Source: Mesorhizobium sp. LHD-90 (GTDB taxonomy: Bacteria; Pseudomonadota; Alphaproteobacteria; Rhizobiales; Rhizobiaceae). Taken from it: a stretch of 64,000 nt of DNA. The notes below the pieces were generated by a model. It saw only the letters and a list, made by a program, of their open reading frames with translations. It was not told the DNA's origin and searched no databases. Positions 44,447 through 56,126 of the stretch are shown piece after piece. The stretch is taken from NCBI RefSeq assembly GCF_030929505.1, contig NZ_JAVFVV010000016.1, positions 95,208 through 159,207 on the forward strand, given 5' to 3'. A program made the translations under genes and the position numbers. Each line of letters starts with the position of its first letter. Positions within the stretch are counted from its first letter, which is position 1.

Positions 44447-45199
44447 TCAGGCGGAAAGAAACCCGCCATCAGCCACCAGCACGTGGCCCACGACATAGGC
44501 GGACTGGTCCGACGCCAGCCACACCACCGCCTCGGCAAGCTCCTCCGGCTGGCCCATTCGCCGCAATGGCAGGCCGGCTGCCACGGCTTCCAACCCGCCC
44601 ACGCCGGCAGCCGCTGCGATCATCATGTCTGTGACCACCCGGCCGGGCGCCACCGCGTTGATGCGGACCCCGCGCGGCGCGCATTCCATCGCCGCCGAGC
44701 GCATGAGCGAGATCACGGCGGCCTTCGAGGCCGAATAGATCGAAAAACCCGGATTGGGATTGCGAACGCCGCTGACCGAGGCGTTGACGACGATGCTGCC
44801 CTGTCCGCGCACCAGCATGGCGGGGATCTGGTGGCGCAGGCACAGGAACACCGAGCGCACATTGGCATCGAAGACCGCGTCGAAAATCGCGCCGGTCTGT
44901 TCTTCGATCGGCCGGCGTTTCTCCTGATGGCCGGCATTGTTGAATGCCACGTCGATCCGCCCGAACCGCTCGACCGTGGTGGCGACCAGCCTCGAGACAT
45001 CTTCCTCGACGGTGACGTCGGTGCGCAGGAACAGGCTTTCAGCCCCCGTAGCCCGACATGCCGCGGCGGTCGCTTCGCCCTCGGCGGAACGCCGTCCGGC
45101 GATGACAATCGCCGCCGCACCTTCGTCCGCCATTTTGAGCGCGGTCGCCCGCCCGATGCCGGTGCCGCCGCCCGTCACCAGGCAGATTTTGCCCGCCAT
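44447..45199 (-). CDS. SDR-family oxidoreductase (FabG-like)
   Basis: This 250-residue short-chain dehydrogenase/reductase shows VTGGGTGIGRATALKMA as the nucleotide-binding loop, NNAGH as structural motif, and YSASKAAV with Tyr and Lys of the catalytic centre. The substrate is unknown. The start MAGKICLV at 45199 gives a standard length; an upstream ATG at 45277 would add residues that overlap the regulatory region. It is divergent from a MarR-GNAT gene across a perfect palindrome and is probably the target of that regulator. Confidence 0.86.
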   Translation of the reverse strand: MAGKICLVTGGGTGIGRATALKMADEGAAAIVIAGRRSAEGEATAAACRATGAESLFLRTDVTVEEDVSRLVATTVERFGRIDVAFNNAGHQEKRRPIEEQTGAIFDAVFDANVRSVFLCLRHQIPAMLVRGQGSIVVNASVSGVRNPNPGFSIYSASKAAVISLMRSAAMECAPRGVRINAVAPGRVVTDMMIAAAAGVGGLEAVAAGLPLRRMGQPEELAEAVVWLASDQSAYVVGHVLVADGGFLSA

Positions 45200-45280
45200 T
45201 CTCCGTCGAACGGCAGGCGGCGAGGTTTCGAACACTTCGTTGCATCTCCGGTTTGTGCGGAAGGCATCTTGCATCAATTA

Positions 45281-45297
45281 AGTTGTATGATACAACT
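45281..45297. promoter_or_regulatory. Perfect palindromic operator between SDR and MarR-GNAT genes
   Basis: AGTTGTAT and ATACAACT flank a single central G, giving a perfect 17-base palindrome in a locally AT-rich stretch. It lies 24 bases upstream of the MarR-GNAT start and 82 upstream of the SDR start. This is the size and symmetry expected for a MarR dimer site, so self-regulation and SDR control are likely. Confidence 0.65.
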
Positions 45298-45320
45298 ATA
45301 TTTCGAATAGGAAAGCCGCC

Positions 45321-46280
45321 ATGGATCGACCGGAAAACCAATCGCAGATCGAGAAGGTCCGCGACGCCTCGCGCCGGCTGGTGCGCGAACTGGGTTTCAT
45401 GAAGCCGACGGTGGGCGCCACCGGCCTGCCCATTTCGGCCGTGCATGCACTGATCGAGATCGGCGCCCGGGGCACATTGACCGCGGCGGCATTGGGCGAG
45501 GTGCTTAATCTGGAGAAATCCAGCGTCAGCCGCATGCTGCGCAAGCTGGTCGAACAGGGCGAGGTGGAGGAGCGCGAGAACCCGGACGACGCGCGCTCGA
45601 AACTTTTGTCGCTGACGCCGGGCGGGGCAAAAATGCTTGGCCGTATCGACAGTTTCGGGCGCAGCCAGGTGTCCGGCGCATTCGGGCGGCTCTCGGCGGG
45701 CAAGCGCGATCTCGTGGTTGGCGGCCTTGAGGCCTATGCGCACGCGCTGCGTGCCGCCCGCCTCGGCGGCGAGGACGCAAGACCCGCCCCGCAGGTCGAG
45801 ATCGTCGCCGGCTATGTGCCGGGCGTCATTGGCCGGGTCGCGGAAATGCACGGGCGTTATTATGTAAAACCTTACGGTTTAGGCCGTTTTTTCGAGGCAA
45901 AAGTCGCCGCGGGTATGGCGGAGTTTTCGGCACGTCTCGACCGGCCGGTGAACGGGCTGTGGGTGGCGGTACAGGACGGCCGGGTCATGGGCAGTGTGGC
46001 CATCGACGGCGAGGATCTTGGCGATGGTGTCGGTCATCTGCGCTGGTTCGTCATGGACGAGGCGCTACGCGGGCTGGGTGTCGGAAAACTACTGCTCGCC
46101 GAAGCCGTCGCCTTCTGCGACCGACAAAACTTTCGCCACGTCGATCTCTGGACCTTGCGCGGCCTCGACGCGGCGCGAAGGCTTTACGAGGATTTCGGCT
46201 TCACGCTCGTCGAGGAGTTTTCCGGCGACCAGTGGGGCATGCAGGTGACGGAGCAGCGTTTCCGGCGTGTGCCGCGATAG
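45321..46280 (+). CDS. MarR-GNAT fusion: regulator with N-acetyltransferase domain
   Basis: This 319-residue two-domain protein has an N-terminal MarR winged helix at residues 1-145, with LTAAALGEVLNLEKSSVSRMLRKLVEQGEV as helix-turn-helix and DDARSKLLSLTPGG as wing. The C-terminal GNAT domain at residues about 160-319 has RGLGVGKLLLAEAVAFC as acetyl-CoA loop (R-x2-G-x-G/A type) and DFGFTLVEEF near the end. Such fusions may sense and acetylate a small molecule. It is divergent from the SDR gene across an operator. The acetylation substrate is unknown. Confidence 0.87.
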   Translation: MDRPENQSQIEKVRDASRRLVRELGFMKPTVGATGLPISAVHALIEIGARGTLTAAALGEVLNLEKSSVSRMLRKLVEQGEVEERENPDDARSKLLSLTPGGAKMLGRIDSFGRSQVSGAFGRLSAGKRDLVVGGLEAYAHALRAARLGGEDARPAPQVEIVAGYVPGVIGRVAEMHGRYYVKPYGLGRFFEAKVAAGMAEFSARLDRPVNGLWVAVQDGRVMGSVAIDGEDLGDGVGHLRWFVMDEALRGLGVGKLLLAEAVAFCDRQNFRHVDLWTLRGLDAARRLYEDFGFTLVEEFSGDQWGMQVTEQRFRRVPR

Positions 46281-46306
46281 CTTGTGCGTGGCAACCTCGA
46301 ACTCAC

Positions 46307-46759
46307 TCAAATCCTGATCACCGGGAAGAAGGTGATCAGGTGCAGCCCATGCGGCCTCTGCGCCATCTTCCGCGCGTAGATGTGGACCTGCCCCGCAGGA
46401 ATCCGCCCGCGCTGGTCGCGAGCCCAGAACCCAGGGACCTCGGCCTCCTCGATCAGAAACTCGCCGTCCGGCCGCTCCGAGAAGTTCGCCACGAAACGGT
46501 TGTTCGCAAGCGCCGTGATGGCATCGCTCAGCACTTTCGCGGCGTTGTGAATGTCGATGAACGCGGAGCGCCAGAAGACTTCCTTGCGGTCGTGCCGGCT
46601 CGGCCCAGCCTCCATGCGGGTCATCAGGTCGAACCTGCTGATGTCGACGTGCAGGCGTCTCGTGTGGCCGACATTGCGGCCCTCCTGATCAGTCTTGTTT
46701 TCCGAGTGGACGATCGTGGTCTTGGCCTCGGATTCGCTCAGTGCAAGTGGTATCGCCAT
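46307..46759 (-). CDS. Conserved-looking hypothetical protein
   Basis: This is a 150-residue protein of unknown family. It is soluble and mixed in composition, with VANFSERPDGEFLIEEAEVPGFWARDQRG in the middle and HIYARKMAQRPHGLHLITFFPV at the C-terminus. The ATG at 46759 (MAIPLALSESE) is preferred to one at 46804. No catalytic motif is visible. It converges with the MarR-GNAT gene (26 bases between stops). The frame is long and compositionally protein-like, but I cannot rule out overprediction. Confidence 0.5.
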   Translation of the reverse strand: MAIPLALSESEAKTTIVHSENKTDQEGRNVGHTRRLHVDISRFDLMTRMEAGPSRHDRKEVFWRSAFIDIHNAAKVLSDAITALANNRFVANFSERPDGEFLIEEAEVPGFWARDQRGRIPAGQVHIYARKMAQRPHGLHLITFFPVIRI

Positions 46760-46966
46760 GAGGCCGCTCCGCGGTACGGATAGTCGTGCCGGCTGCCGAA
46801 GCATCGACAGCCGCCTCCGTTACCCTAACCAGCCGCCCCCGCGCTTTGATGTCATCCGATCGCCGGTTTGTATCAAGTGCCGGTGCCGGAGGCGGTCAGG
46901 TTGCATTTTGCCTTTCGCCGTATTATGAGCGCGCGCATCGACACGTCGAGAAAGGAGGGCTGCGCG

Positions 46967-47035
46967 ATGGTTTTTTTCCAGCATATCCGCCAGTGCGGCC
47001 CGGTCTGTGCCCTGCAAACGCGTTTGCAGGGCTGA
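46967..47035 (+). CDS. Possible 22-residue leader peptide upstream of the ABC-F gene
   Basis: AAAGGAGGG at 46951-46959 is an excellent Shine-Dalgarno site 7 bases before an ATG at 46967, which opens a 22-codon frame ending at 47035. The product contains MVFFQHIRQCGPVCALQTRL. Its last codons are built from the palindrome at 47009-47032. ABC-F resistance genes in other bacteria are often controlled by such leader peptides; here it lies 173 bases upstream. The frame may begin earlier at 46925. Confidence 0.35.
   Translation: MVFFQHIRQCGPVCALQTRLQG
47009..47032. promoter_or_regulatory. Perfect 24-base palindrome upstream of the ABC-F gene
   Basis: GCCCTGCAAACG at 47009-47020 is followed directly by its reverse complement to 47032. 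With no loop it suits a dimeric DNA-binding protein (a LacI-type site has this look), but as RNA it would also form a strong hairpin over the end of the possible leader peptide. It is the only notable structure in 46760-47208, a 449-base stretch otherwise without a convincing gene. Confidence 0.55.
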
Positions 47036-47208
47036 CCAGAGACGATCGCCTCCTCGCATCTCCTTCCGGTCTGCCCTTTGTGGTGACGCAGCGCTGAGCC
47101 TTCGGGTTCATGCGCCAGCGTAATGGCAATCCACCGAACCTGTTCGCCCGAAAAATGCATCCCTTGGATCGGATGCGGGCGGCGGTCCGGACAGACCAGA
47201 GAACGACG

Positions 47209-48735
<1,527 letters not shown>

Positions 48736-48784
48736 TCTGAGGTGGATGGAACGCGACAGGTCGGTAAGGGACTGATGGTGCCGA

Positions 48785-49177
48785 TTATTCGAGTAGCAAG
48801 GAAGGCAGGTTCAATTTCTCAACAAGCTTGGCGGCTTTCCGGTCGAACGTAACGAATGTATCGCCGCCGAGCGAACTGCCTTCATACGCGATGACGCCGT
48901 CCGCGAAATCGCCGCCGGCTAGTAAGATATCGAGCCCTGCTCTGACCGCAGCTTGGTTGGTTTCCACATTGCCGCCCGCGATCAACGCGACGATTGATGC
49001 CGAGACTTCCTGTGCCGGGCGCTTGTACGTGCTCCGCAGCACCCAAACGAATTCGCACAGAGTAGATAGTGGCAGCGCAATCGTATCCGCCTCGGCGAGG
49101 GCCGCTCGCGCTGTCGGCCCCTGCTCGTCATAGACTGCCGCGCGAAGGAGCACGTTCGTGTCGGGCGTGATTTTCAC
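48785..49177 (-). CDS. vapC: VapC-type PIN-domain toxin
   Basis: This 130-residue PIN-fold RNase shows ITPDTNVLLRA with the first catalytic Asp, STLCEFVWVLRSTY with Glu, and DFADGVIAYEG and TFVTFDRKAAKL with the remaining acidic residues. VapC toxins cut tRNA or rRNA. The GTG at 49177 overlaps the antitoxin stop as GTGA, and is preferred to an ATG five codons upstream. It is neutralised by the AbrB-type protein encoded just before it. Confidence 0.9.
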   Translation of the reverse strand: MKITPDTNVLLRAAVYDEQGPTARAALAEADTIALPLSTLCEFVWVLRSTYKRPAQEVSASIVALIAGGNVETNQAAVRAGLDILLAGGDFADGVIAYEGSSLGGDTFVTFDRKAAKLVEKLNLPSLLLE

Positions 49178-49425
49178 AATTCGCCCGCCCATCCCTTTCG
49201 GATTGTCTCATTGATTTCCTCAAGAGACTTGGTGGGTTCGTCGGGTCTGTGAAGCGAGCCGAAAAATGCTTCCAGGCCTTGCTTCTTCTTGACGGCCCCG
49301 AGTTCCACCTTGCCTGCAGGGGTGACTTCGACGCTGACCTTGTCGCCCGGCTTGACGCCGAGCGTCTTCAGCACTTCCTTTCTCAGAGTGATCTGACCCT
49401 TTGCGGTAATAGTGGCTATGGCCAT
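49174..49425 (-). CDS. vapB: AbrB/SpoVT-type antitoxin of the vapBC pair
   Basis: This 83-residue protein has an N-terminal swapped-hairpin AbrB fold (AIATITAKGQITLRKEVLKTLGVKPGDKV), which binds DNA. A C-terminal part (FFGSLHRPDEPTKSLEEINETIRKGW) would wrap the VapC active site. The ATG 49425 is preferred over 49437. The gene overlaps vapC by 4 bases and is followed upstream by a perfect palindrome, the likely autoregulatory site. Confidence 0.9.
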   Translation of the reverse strand: MAIATITAKGQITLRKEVLKTLGVKPGDKVSVEVTPAGKVELGAVKKKQGLEAFFGSLHRPDEPTKSLEEINETIRKGWAGEL

Positions 49426-49450
49426 GGCAGCACCCACTGGTTCAATACCC

Positions 49451-49478
49451 GAAAGTAAGGCAAAAATGCCTTACTTTC
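49451..49478. promoter_or_regulatory. Perfect hairpin upstream of vapBC, likely operator
   Basis: GAAAGTAAGGCA at 49451-49462 and its exact complement at 49467-49478 flank AAAA. The half-site GTAAGGCA resembles operators of AbrB-type antitoxins. It starts 25 bases upstream of vapB. It also lies 9 bases past the edd stop and could act as a terminator for the edd transcript, although it lacks a U-run. Confidence 0.6.
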
Positions 49479-49487
49479 AAGCCAACC

Positions 49488-51308
<1,821 letters not shown>

Positions 51309-51375
51309 TCGGTCGGTTCCTTCTTCGCTTCCGGCCTGATCGTGGGAGGCGAGCCGACCGGATATGTGTGTCGTC

Positions 51376-52074
51376 CTACGGCGCCCAGAACACCTCGACG
51401 GGCTCGTGCGCGGCTTCCAGCACGGCGCGGATGGGCAGTTTTTCGCCGGCGATCACGCTCGCCAGCACCTTGCGCTTGGCCTCGCCCTCGATGTGCAGGG
51501 CGATGAAGCTGGCATTGGCGATCGCCGGCATGGTCAGCGTCAGCCGCGGTTCGCCGCCGCTTGCCGCATGAACGGGCATGACCAGCTTCTGGTTCTCCGT
51601 CGCGAGCAGTTGCGGAAGCGTAGCAGCATCCGGAAAGAACGAGGCGGTGTGGCCGTCGCCGCCCATGCCCAGCACGACGGCGTCGAGCGGCAGGCCTAGG
51701 CCGTCGATGACATCGTCCGCCTCTCGCGCCGCTTCTTCAACGTCCGGCGCATCGCGGTAAAGGCCGACAAAACGTGCCGCGCTCGCCTTGCCCGTCAGCA
51801 GGTTCGCCTTGGCCAGCCCGGCATTGGAGCGCGGCGAATCCTCCGGCACGAAGCGCTCGTCGACCAGGGTGACGACTACCTTCGCCCAATCCAGATCGAT
51901 CTCGGAAAGCGTGCGGAAGAACAGGGCCGGCGTGGTGCCGCCGGAGACGGCGAGCAGCGCGCGGCCGCGCGTCTCGATCGCCTCTCCGAGGACGGCGGCG
52001 ACTTTGGCTGCAAGGGCTGCCGCGAGAACCTCGGGTGAGGGAAACTCTCGCAATGTCGCCGAGAGGCCCGCCAT
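51376..52074 (-). CDS. pgl: 6-phosphogluconolactonase
   Basis: This 232-residue enzyme hydrolyses 6-phosphogluconolactone from the Zwf step. [24 protein letters not shown] and [18 protein letters not shown] are the NagB-like fold signatures, and [18 protein letters not shown] is the catalytic region with the conserved His. It starts 6 bases after the zwf stop, so it is translated from the same transcript. Confidence 0.95.
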   Translation of the reverse strand: MAGLSATLREFPSPEVLAAALAAKVAAVLGEAIETRGRALLAVSGGTTPALFFRTLSEIDLDWAKVVVTLVDERFVPEDSPRSNAGLAKANLLTGKASAARFVGLYRDAPDVEEAAREADDVIDGLGLPLDAVVLGMGGDGHTASFFPDAATLPQLLATENQKLVMPVHAASGGEPRLTLTMPAIANASFIALHIEGEAKRKVLASVIAGEKLPIRAVLEAAHEPVEVFWAP

Positions 52075-52080
52075 CGCCGG

Positions 52081-53544
52081 TCAGCTCTCGTGCCAGGTGC
52101 GGCCGTCGCGCTCGATCAGGGCGATCGAGGCGGACGGACCCCAGGTGCCGGCGGTATAGCCCTGCACTTCCTGGCGGCTGTCGGCCCAGGCGTTGAAGAT
52201 CGGATCGATCCATTTCCACGCGGCCTCGACCTCATCGCGGCGCATGAACAGCGTCTGGTTGCCGCGGATCACGTCCATGATCAGCCGTTCATAGGCGTCC
52301 GGGTTGCGCTCCTGGAAGGTGGCGGCAAAACTCATGTCGAGCGCGACATGGCGCAGCCGCATGCCGCCCGGGCCGGGGTCCTTGCTCATGATCCACTGCT
52401 TCACCCCCTCGTCCGGTTGCAGGCGGATCACCAACTGGTTGGGCTGGATGCGGCCGGCGTTGTCGCCGAAGATCGAGTGCGGGATCGGCTTGAGTTCGAT
52501 GACGATCTCGGAAACACGCGAGGCGAGCCGCTTGCCGGTGCGCAGGTAGAAGGGCACGCCGGCCCAGCGCCAGTTGGCGATCTCCGCCTTGATGGCGACG
52601 AAGGTTTCGGTCGTGCTGTCGGGATTGCCGAGCTCGTCCAGATAGCCTTTCACGGGGCCGCCGGCAGAGGCGCCGGCACGGTACTGCCCGCGCACGGTCG
52701 ACTTCGGCGCTTCCGCGCCGTTGATGCGCTTCAGCGCATGCAGCACCTTCAGCTTCTCGTCGCGCACCGCGTTTGCGTCCATCGACGACGGCGCTTCCAT
52801 CGCGACCAGGCAAAGCAGTTGCAAAATGTGGTTCTGCACCATGTCACGCAGCGCGCCGGCCTTGTCGTAATAAGTGACGCGATCCTCGAGCCCGACCGTC
52901 TCCGCGACGGTGATCTGCACGTGGTCGATATGCGCCGAGTTCCACAGCGGCTCGTAGAGCATGTTGCCGAAGCGCAGCGCCATCAGGTTCTGCACCGTTT
53001 CCTTGCCGAGATAGTGGTCGATGCGGAAGATCTGGTGTTCGCCGAAGTCGGCGCCGATCTGGTCATTGAGAGCGCGCGCCGAGGCGAGGTCGCGGCCGAT
53101 CGGCTTTTCCACCACGATGCGTGAGCTCGGCGAGATCAGCCCGTTTTCCTTGAGCTTGTGCGAGATCTCGCCGAACAGTGAGGGAGCCACGGCAAGATAG
53201 AAGGCGCGGATGGTGTCGCTGTCGCCCAGCGCCTTCTTGAGCTTCGAAAACCCTTCGCCGCTGACTGCATCGACGGAAATGTAGAAGAGCCGCTCGAGGA
53301 ACTTCTTCAGCTCGTCTTCCTTGACGTCAGATTCCTTGACGTGCTCGCGGATGGCCTTCCTGGCAAACTCGCGGAACTCGGCGTCGGAGAGTTTCGCTCG
53401 CGACGCGCCGATGATGCGAGTCGGCTCGGAGAACTGGCTCTGGCGGTAATAGAGCGCGGGCAGCAGCTTGCGTTCGGACAAGTCGCCCGTGCCGCCGAAA
53501 ATGACGAAATCGAACGGGTCTACGGGAATGAGCTGGCTGGTCAT
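52081..53544 (-). CDS. zwf: Glucose-6-phosphate 1-dehydrogenase
   Basis: This 487-residue enzyme starts the oxidative pentose/Entner-Doudoroff route, reducing NADP. FVIFGGTGDLSERKLLPALY is the nucleotide-binding motif, RIDHYLGKETVQNLMALRFGN carries the active-site His and Lys, and VTYYDKAGALRDMVQNHI follows. The ATG 53544 is preceded by GGAA; an in-frame start nine codons earlier is possible. It heads the zwf-pgl-edd operon and is divergent from an aldehyde dehydrogenase. Confidence 0.96.
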   Translation of the reverse strand: MTSQLIPVDPFDFVIFGGTGDLSERKLLPALYYRQSQFSEPTRIIGASRAKLSDAEFREFARKAIREHVKESDVKEDELKKFLERLFYISVDAVSGEGFSKLKKALGDSDTIRAFYLAVAPSLFGEISHKLKENGLISPSSRIVVEKPIGRDLASARALNDQIGADFGEHQIFRIDHYLGKETVQNLMALRFGNMLYEPLWNSAHIDHVQITVAETVGLEDRVTYYDKAGALRDMVQNHILQLLCLVAMEAPSSMDANAVRDEKLKVLHALKRINGAEAPKSTVRGQYRAGASAGGPVKGYLDELGNPDSTTETFVAIKAEIANWRWAGVPFYLRTGKRLASRVSEIVIELKPIPHSIFGDNAGRIQPNQLVIRLQPDEGVKQWIMSKDPGPGGMRLRHVALDMSFAATFQERNPDAYERLIMDVIRGNQTLFMRRDEVEAAWKWIDPIFNAWADSRQEVQGYTAGTWGPSASIALIERDGRTWHES

Positions 53545-53735
53545 GGCGGTTCCGTGCGTGGCGACAGCCACAGGCTGTCCATCATCTAATCTAATCGATT
53601 TAAGCTCGCCAGCGTCATGGTGTCACATGCGCTGTCGATGGGCTGGCTCATCTGCTGCCCGAGGGTTGCGCTTCCGGTTCGTTCGCGGTTGCACCATAGT
53701 GGGTCGGTACGCTCGAAGGCAAAGGAGTTTTCGTC

Positions 53736-55211
53736 ATGGGTGCTCATCTTTCGAGGACGATCGCCGAAGGCCGGGCGTTCATGCAACTCGTCGGCGGGCG
53801 GGCGGTCGATTCGCTCTCGGGCGAGCGGGTCGACGTGATTTGCCCCTCCGACGGCAAGGTCTTTGCGTCCATCCCGGCGTCCGGAGCGGCGGATGTCGAC
53901 CTCGCGGTGCGGGCGGCCAGGCGAGCCTTCGACGACGGTCCCTGGGCGCGCATGCCGGCGGTGGAACGCGGCCGGCTGCTGACGAAACTTGGCCATCTTG
54001 TCGAAAAGAACGGCGCCGAACTGGCCGCGCTGGAATCGCGCGATACAGGCAAGCCGGTGCGGCAGGGCAGGGCGGATGTCGCCGCCACCATGCGCTACTA
54101 CGAATTTTATGGCGGCGCGGCCGACAAGGTTCATGGCGACACCATTCCCTTCCTCGACGGCTACACGGCCCTCACGCTGCGCGAACCGCACGGCGTCGTG
54201 GCCGGCATCATCCCGTGGAACTACCCGCTGCAGATCCTGGCGCGCGTTGCAGGCGCCGCGCTGGCAATGGGCAACACGCTGGTGGTCAAGCCGGCGGAAG
54301 ATGCTTCGCTGACGACGATCAGGATCGCCGAACTGGCGCTGGAGGCCGGCTTTCCGGAAGGTGTGTTCAATGTCGTCACCGGTTACGGCCGCGATGCCGG
54401 CGCCGCGCTTTCCGGCCATCCTCTGGTCGACTACGTGACCTTCACCGGCTCGCCGCCGACCGGCGCGGCGATCCAGAAGGCTGCGGCCCAGAACAATCGC
54501 GGCGTCACCATGGAACTCGGCGGAAAGTCGCCGCAGATCGTCTTCGCCGACGCCGACATCGAGGCGGCGCTGCCGGTGCTGGTCAACGCCATCATTCAGA
54601 ATGGTGGCCAGACCTGCTCGGCAGGAAGCCGCGTGCTGATCGAGCGGGCGGTCTACGACAAGGTCGCGGACGCGCTGGCCGCGCGCTTCTCGGCGCTGGT
54701 CGCCGGCCCGCACGACGCCGACCTCGACCTCGGCTCGCTGATCAACCTGCGCCAGCGGCAGAAGGTGACGGCGATGGTGGGCGACGCCGAAGGGGCCGGC
54801 TGCGAAATCCTGGCGCGCGGCTCGATCCATGCGGAGGCGCCGGAAGGCGGCTTTTATTACGCGCCGTCGCTGATCGCGGCCAGGGACCCGAAACTGACCA
54901 TCGCGCAGGAGGAAGTCTTCGGGCCGGTGCTGACGCTTCTGCCTTTCGACGATGAGGCGGATGCGATCCGCATCGCCAACGGCACGGAATACGGCCTTGT
55001 CGCCGGCATCTGGACGCGCGACGGAGCGCGCCAGCATCGTGTCGCCAAGCGCGTGCGCGCCGGTCAGGTCTTCGTCAACGGCTACGGCGCCGGCGGCGGC
55101 ATCGAGCTGCCGTTTGGCGGATTTCGCAAGTCGGGCCACGGCCGCGAAAAGGGTTTTGAGGCGCTCTACGACATGAGCGCCACCAAGACGGTGGTGTTCA
55201 ATCATGGGTGA
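53736..55211 (+). CDS. NAD(P)-dependent aldehyde dehydrogenase
   Basis: This 491-residue enzyme of the ALDH superfamily has GIIPWNYPLQI as motif for cofactor access, VTFTGSPPTGAAIQ as Rossmann turn, VTMELGGKSPQIVFADAD with the general-base Glu, and QNGGQTCSAGSRVLI with catalytic Cys. EEVFGPVLTLLPF is the C-terminal motif. The start has AAAGGAG upstream. It could oxidise betaine aldehyde or a similar substrate, but the family assignment is broad. It is followed by a palindromic repeat and an SDR gene on the same strand. Confidence 0.9.
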   Translation: MGAHLSRTIAEGRAFMQLVGGRAVDSLSGERVDVICPSDGKVFASIPASGAADVDLAVRAARRAFDDGPWARMPAVERGRLLTKLGHLVEKNGAELAALESRDTGKPVRQGRADVAATMRYYEFYGGAADKVHGDTIPFLDGYTALTLREPHGVVAGIIPWNYPLQILARVAGAALAMGNTLVVKPAEDASLTTIRIAELALEAGFPEGVFNVVTGYGRDAGAALSGHPLVDYVTFTGSPPTGAAIQKAAAQNNRGVTMELGGKSPQIVFADADIEAALPVLVNAIIQNGGQTCSAGSRVLIERAVYDKVADALAARFSALVAGPHDADLDLGSLINLRQRQKVTAMVGDAEGAGCEILARGSIHAEAPEGGFYYAPSLIAARDPKLTIAQEEVFGPVLTLLPFDDEADAIRIANGTEYGLVAGIWTRDGARQHRVAKRVRAGQVFVNGYGAGGGIELPFGGFRKSGHGREKGFEALYDMSATKTVVFNHG

Positions 55212-55224
55212 ATTTTGTTAGCAC

Positions 55225-55338
55225 CCCTTCGGGCCACCTCTCCCCCTTGCAGGGGTAGAGGAACCTAGGCTGGAGAAGCGCCGGCATCGCGGTAGCGCCT
55301 TTCTCTACCCCTGCAAGGGGGAGAGGTGGCCCGAAGGG
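55225..55338. repeat. Large intergenic palindromic repeat with 36-base arms
   Basis: The arms at 55225-55260 and 55303-55338 are exact reverse complements over 36 bases, with a 42-base loop. Each contains TTCGGGCCACCTCTCCCCC and a GCAGGGGTAGAG end. An imperfect extension reaches about 55216 and 55357. Such units occur in many copies in Mesorhizobium genomes. As RNA it forms a strong hairpin that may terminate or stabilise the ALDH transcript. Confidence 0.85.
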
Positions 55339-55376
55339 CCGGAGTGGGGATGTTACCAAATTTGCGGGGAGGAAGA

Positions 55377-56123
55377 ATGAGACTCAAAGACAAAGTCGCC
55401 ATCATCACCGGCGCGGCATCCGGCTTCGGCGAGGGCATGGCAAGGCGCTTCGCCGAGGAAGGCGCCAGGATCGTCGTCGCCGACCTCAATGCCAAGGGCG
55501 CCGAGCGGGTGGCTGGCGAGATCGGCGGGAATGCCATCGCCGTGACGACCGATGTCTCGCTGCGCTCCGAGGTAGAGGAGATGGTCTATGCGGCGAAAAG
55601 CGCCTTCGGCCGGGTCGACATCATGGTCAACAATGCCGGCTACACCCACAGCAACGGCGACATGCTGAAAGTCGAGGAAGATACCTTCGACCTGATCACC
55701 GCCATCAACATGAAGGCGATCTATTTCTCGACGCTGGCCGTGGTGCCGATCATGGAGCGCCAGGGTGGCGGAGCGATCATCACCACCGCCTCGACCGCCG
55801 GTCTGCGTCCGCGCCCGGGGCTGACCTGGTACAACGCCTCGAAGGGGTGGGCGATCACCGCGACAAAATCGATGGCGGTGGAGCTTGCGCCGAAGAAGAT
55901 CCGCGTCAACTGCCTCTGTCCGGTGGCGGGCGAGACCGGCATGCTGGCGCAGTTCATGGGCGAGGACACGCCGGAACGCCGCGCCCAGTTCAAGTCGGTG
56001 ATCCCGCTCGGCCGCTTTTCGACCCCGCTCGATATTGCCAATGCCGCGTTGTGGCTCGCCTCCGACGAGGCAGCGTTCATCACCGGCGTGGCGCTGGAGG
56101 TCGACGGCGGCCGCTGCGTCTGA
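55377..56123 (+). CDS. SDR-family oxidoreductase
   Basis: This 248-residue short-chain dehydrogenase has ITGAASGFGEGMARRFA as cofactor loop, VADLN after beta strand 2 (an acidic residue favouring NAD), NNAGYTHSNGD, and a catalytic YNASKGWAI with Tyr and Lys. VDGGRCV is at the C-terminus. The start ATG 55377 follows GGGGAGGAAGA, a strong ribosome site just past the palindrome. Working with the upstream aldehyde dehydrogenase in one oxidation pathway (alcohol to aldehyde to acid) is plausible. Confidence 0.9.
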   Translation: MRLKDKVAIITGAASGFGEGMARRFAEEGARIVVADLNAKGAERVAGEIGGNAIAVTTDVSLRSEVEEMVYAAKSAFGRVDIMVNNAGYTHSNGDMLKVEEDTFDLITAINMKAIYFSTLAVVPIMERQGGGAIITTASTAGLRPRPGLTWYNASKGWAITATKSMAVELAPKKIRVNCLCPVAGETGMLAQFMGEDTPERRAQFKSVIPLGRFSTPLDIANAALWLASDEAAFITGVALEVDGGRCV

Positions 56124-56126
56124 CCG

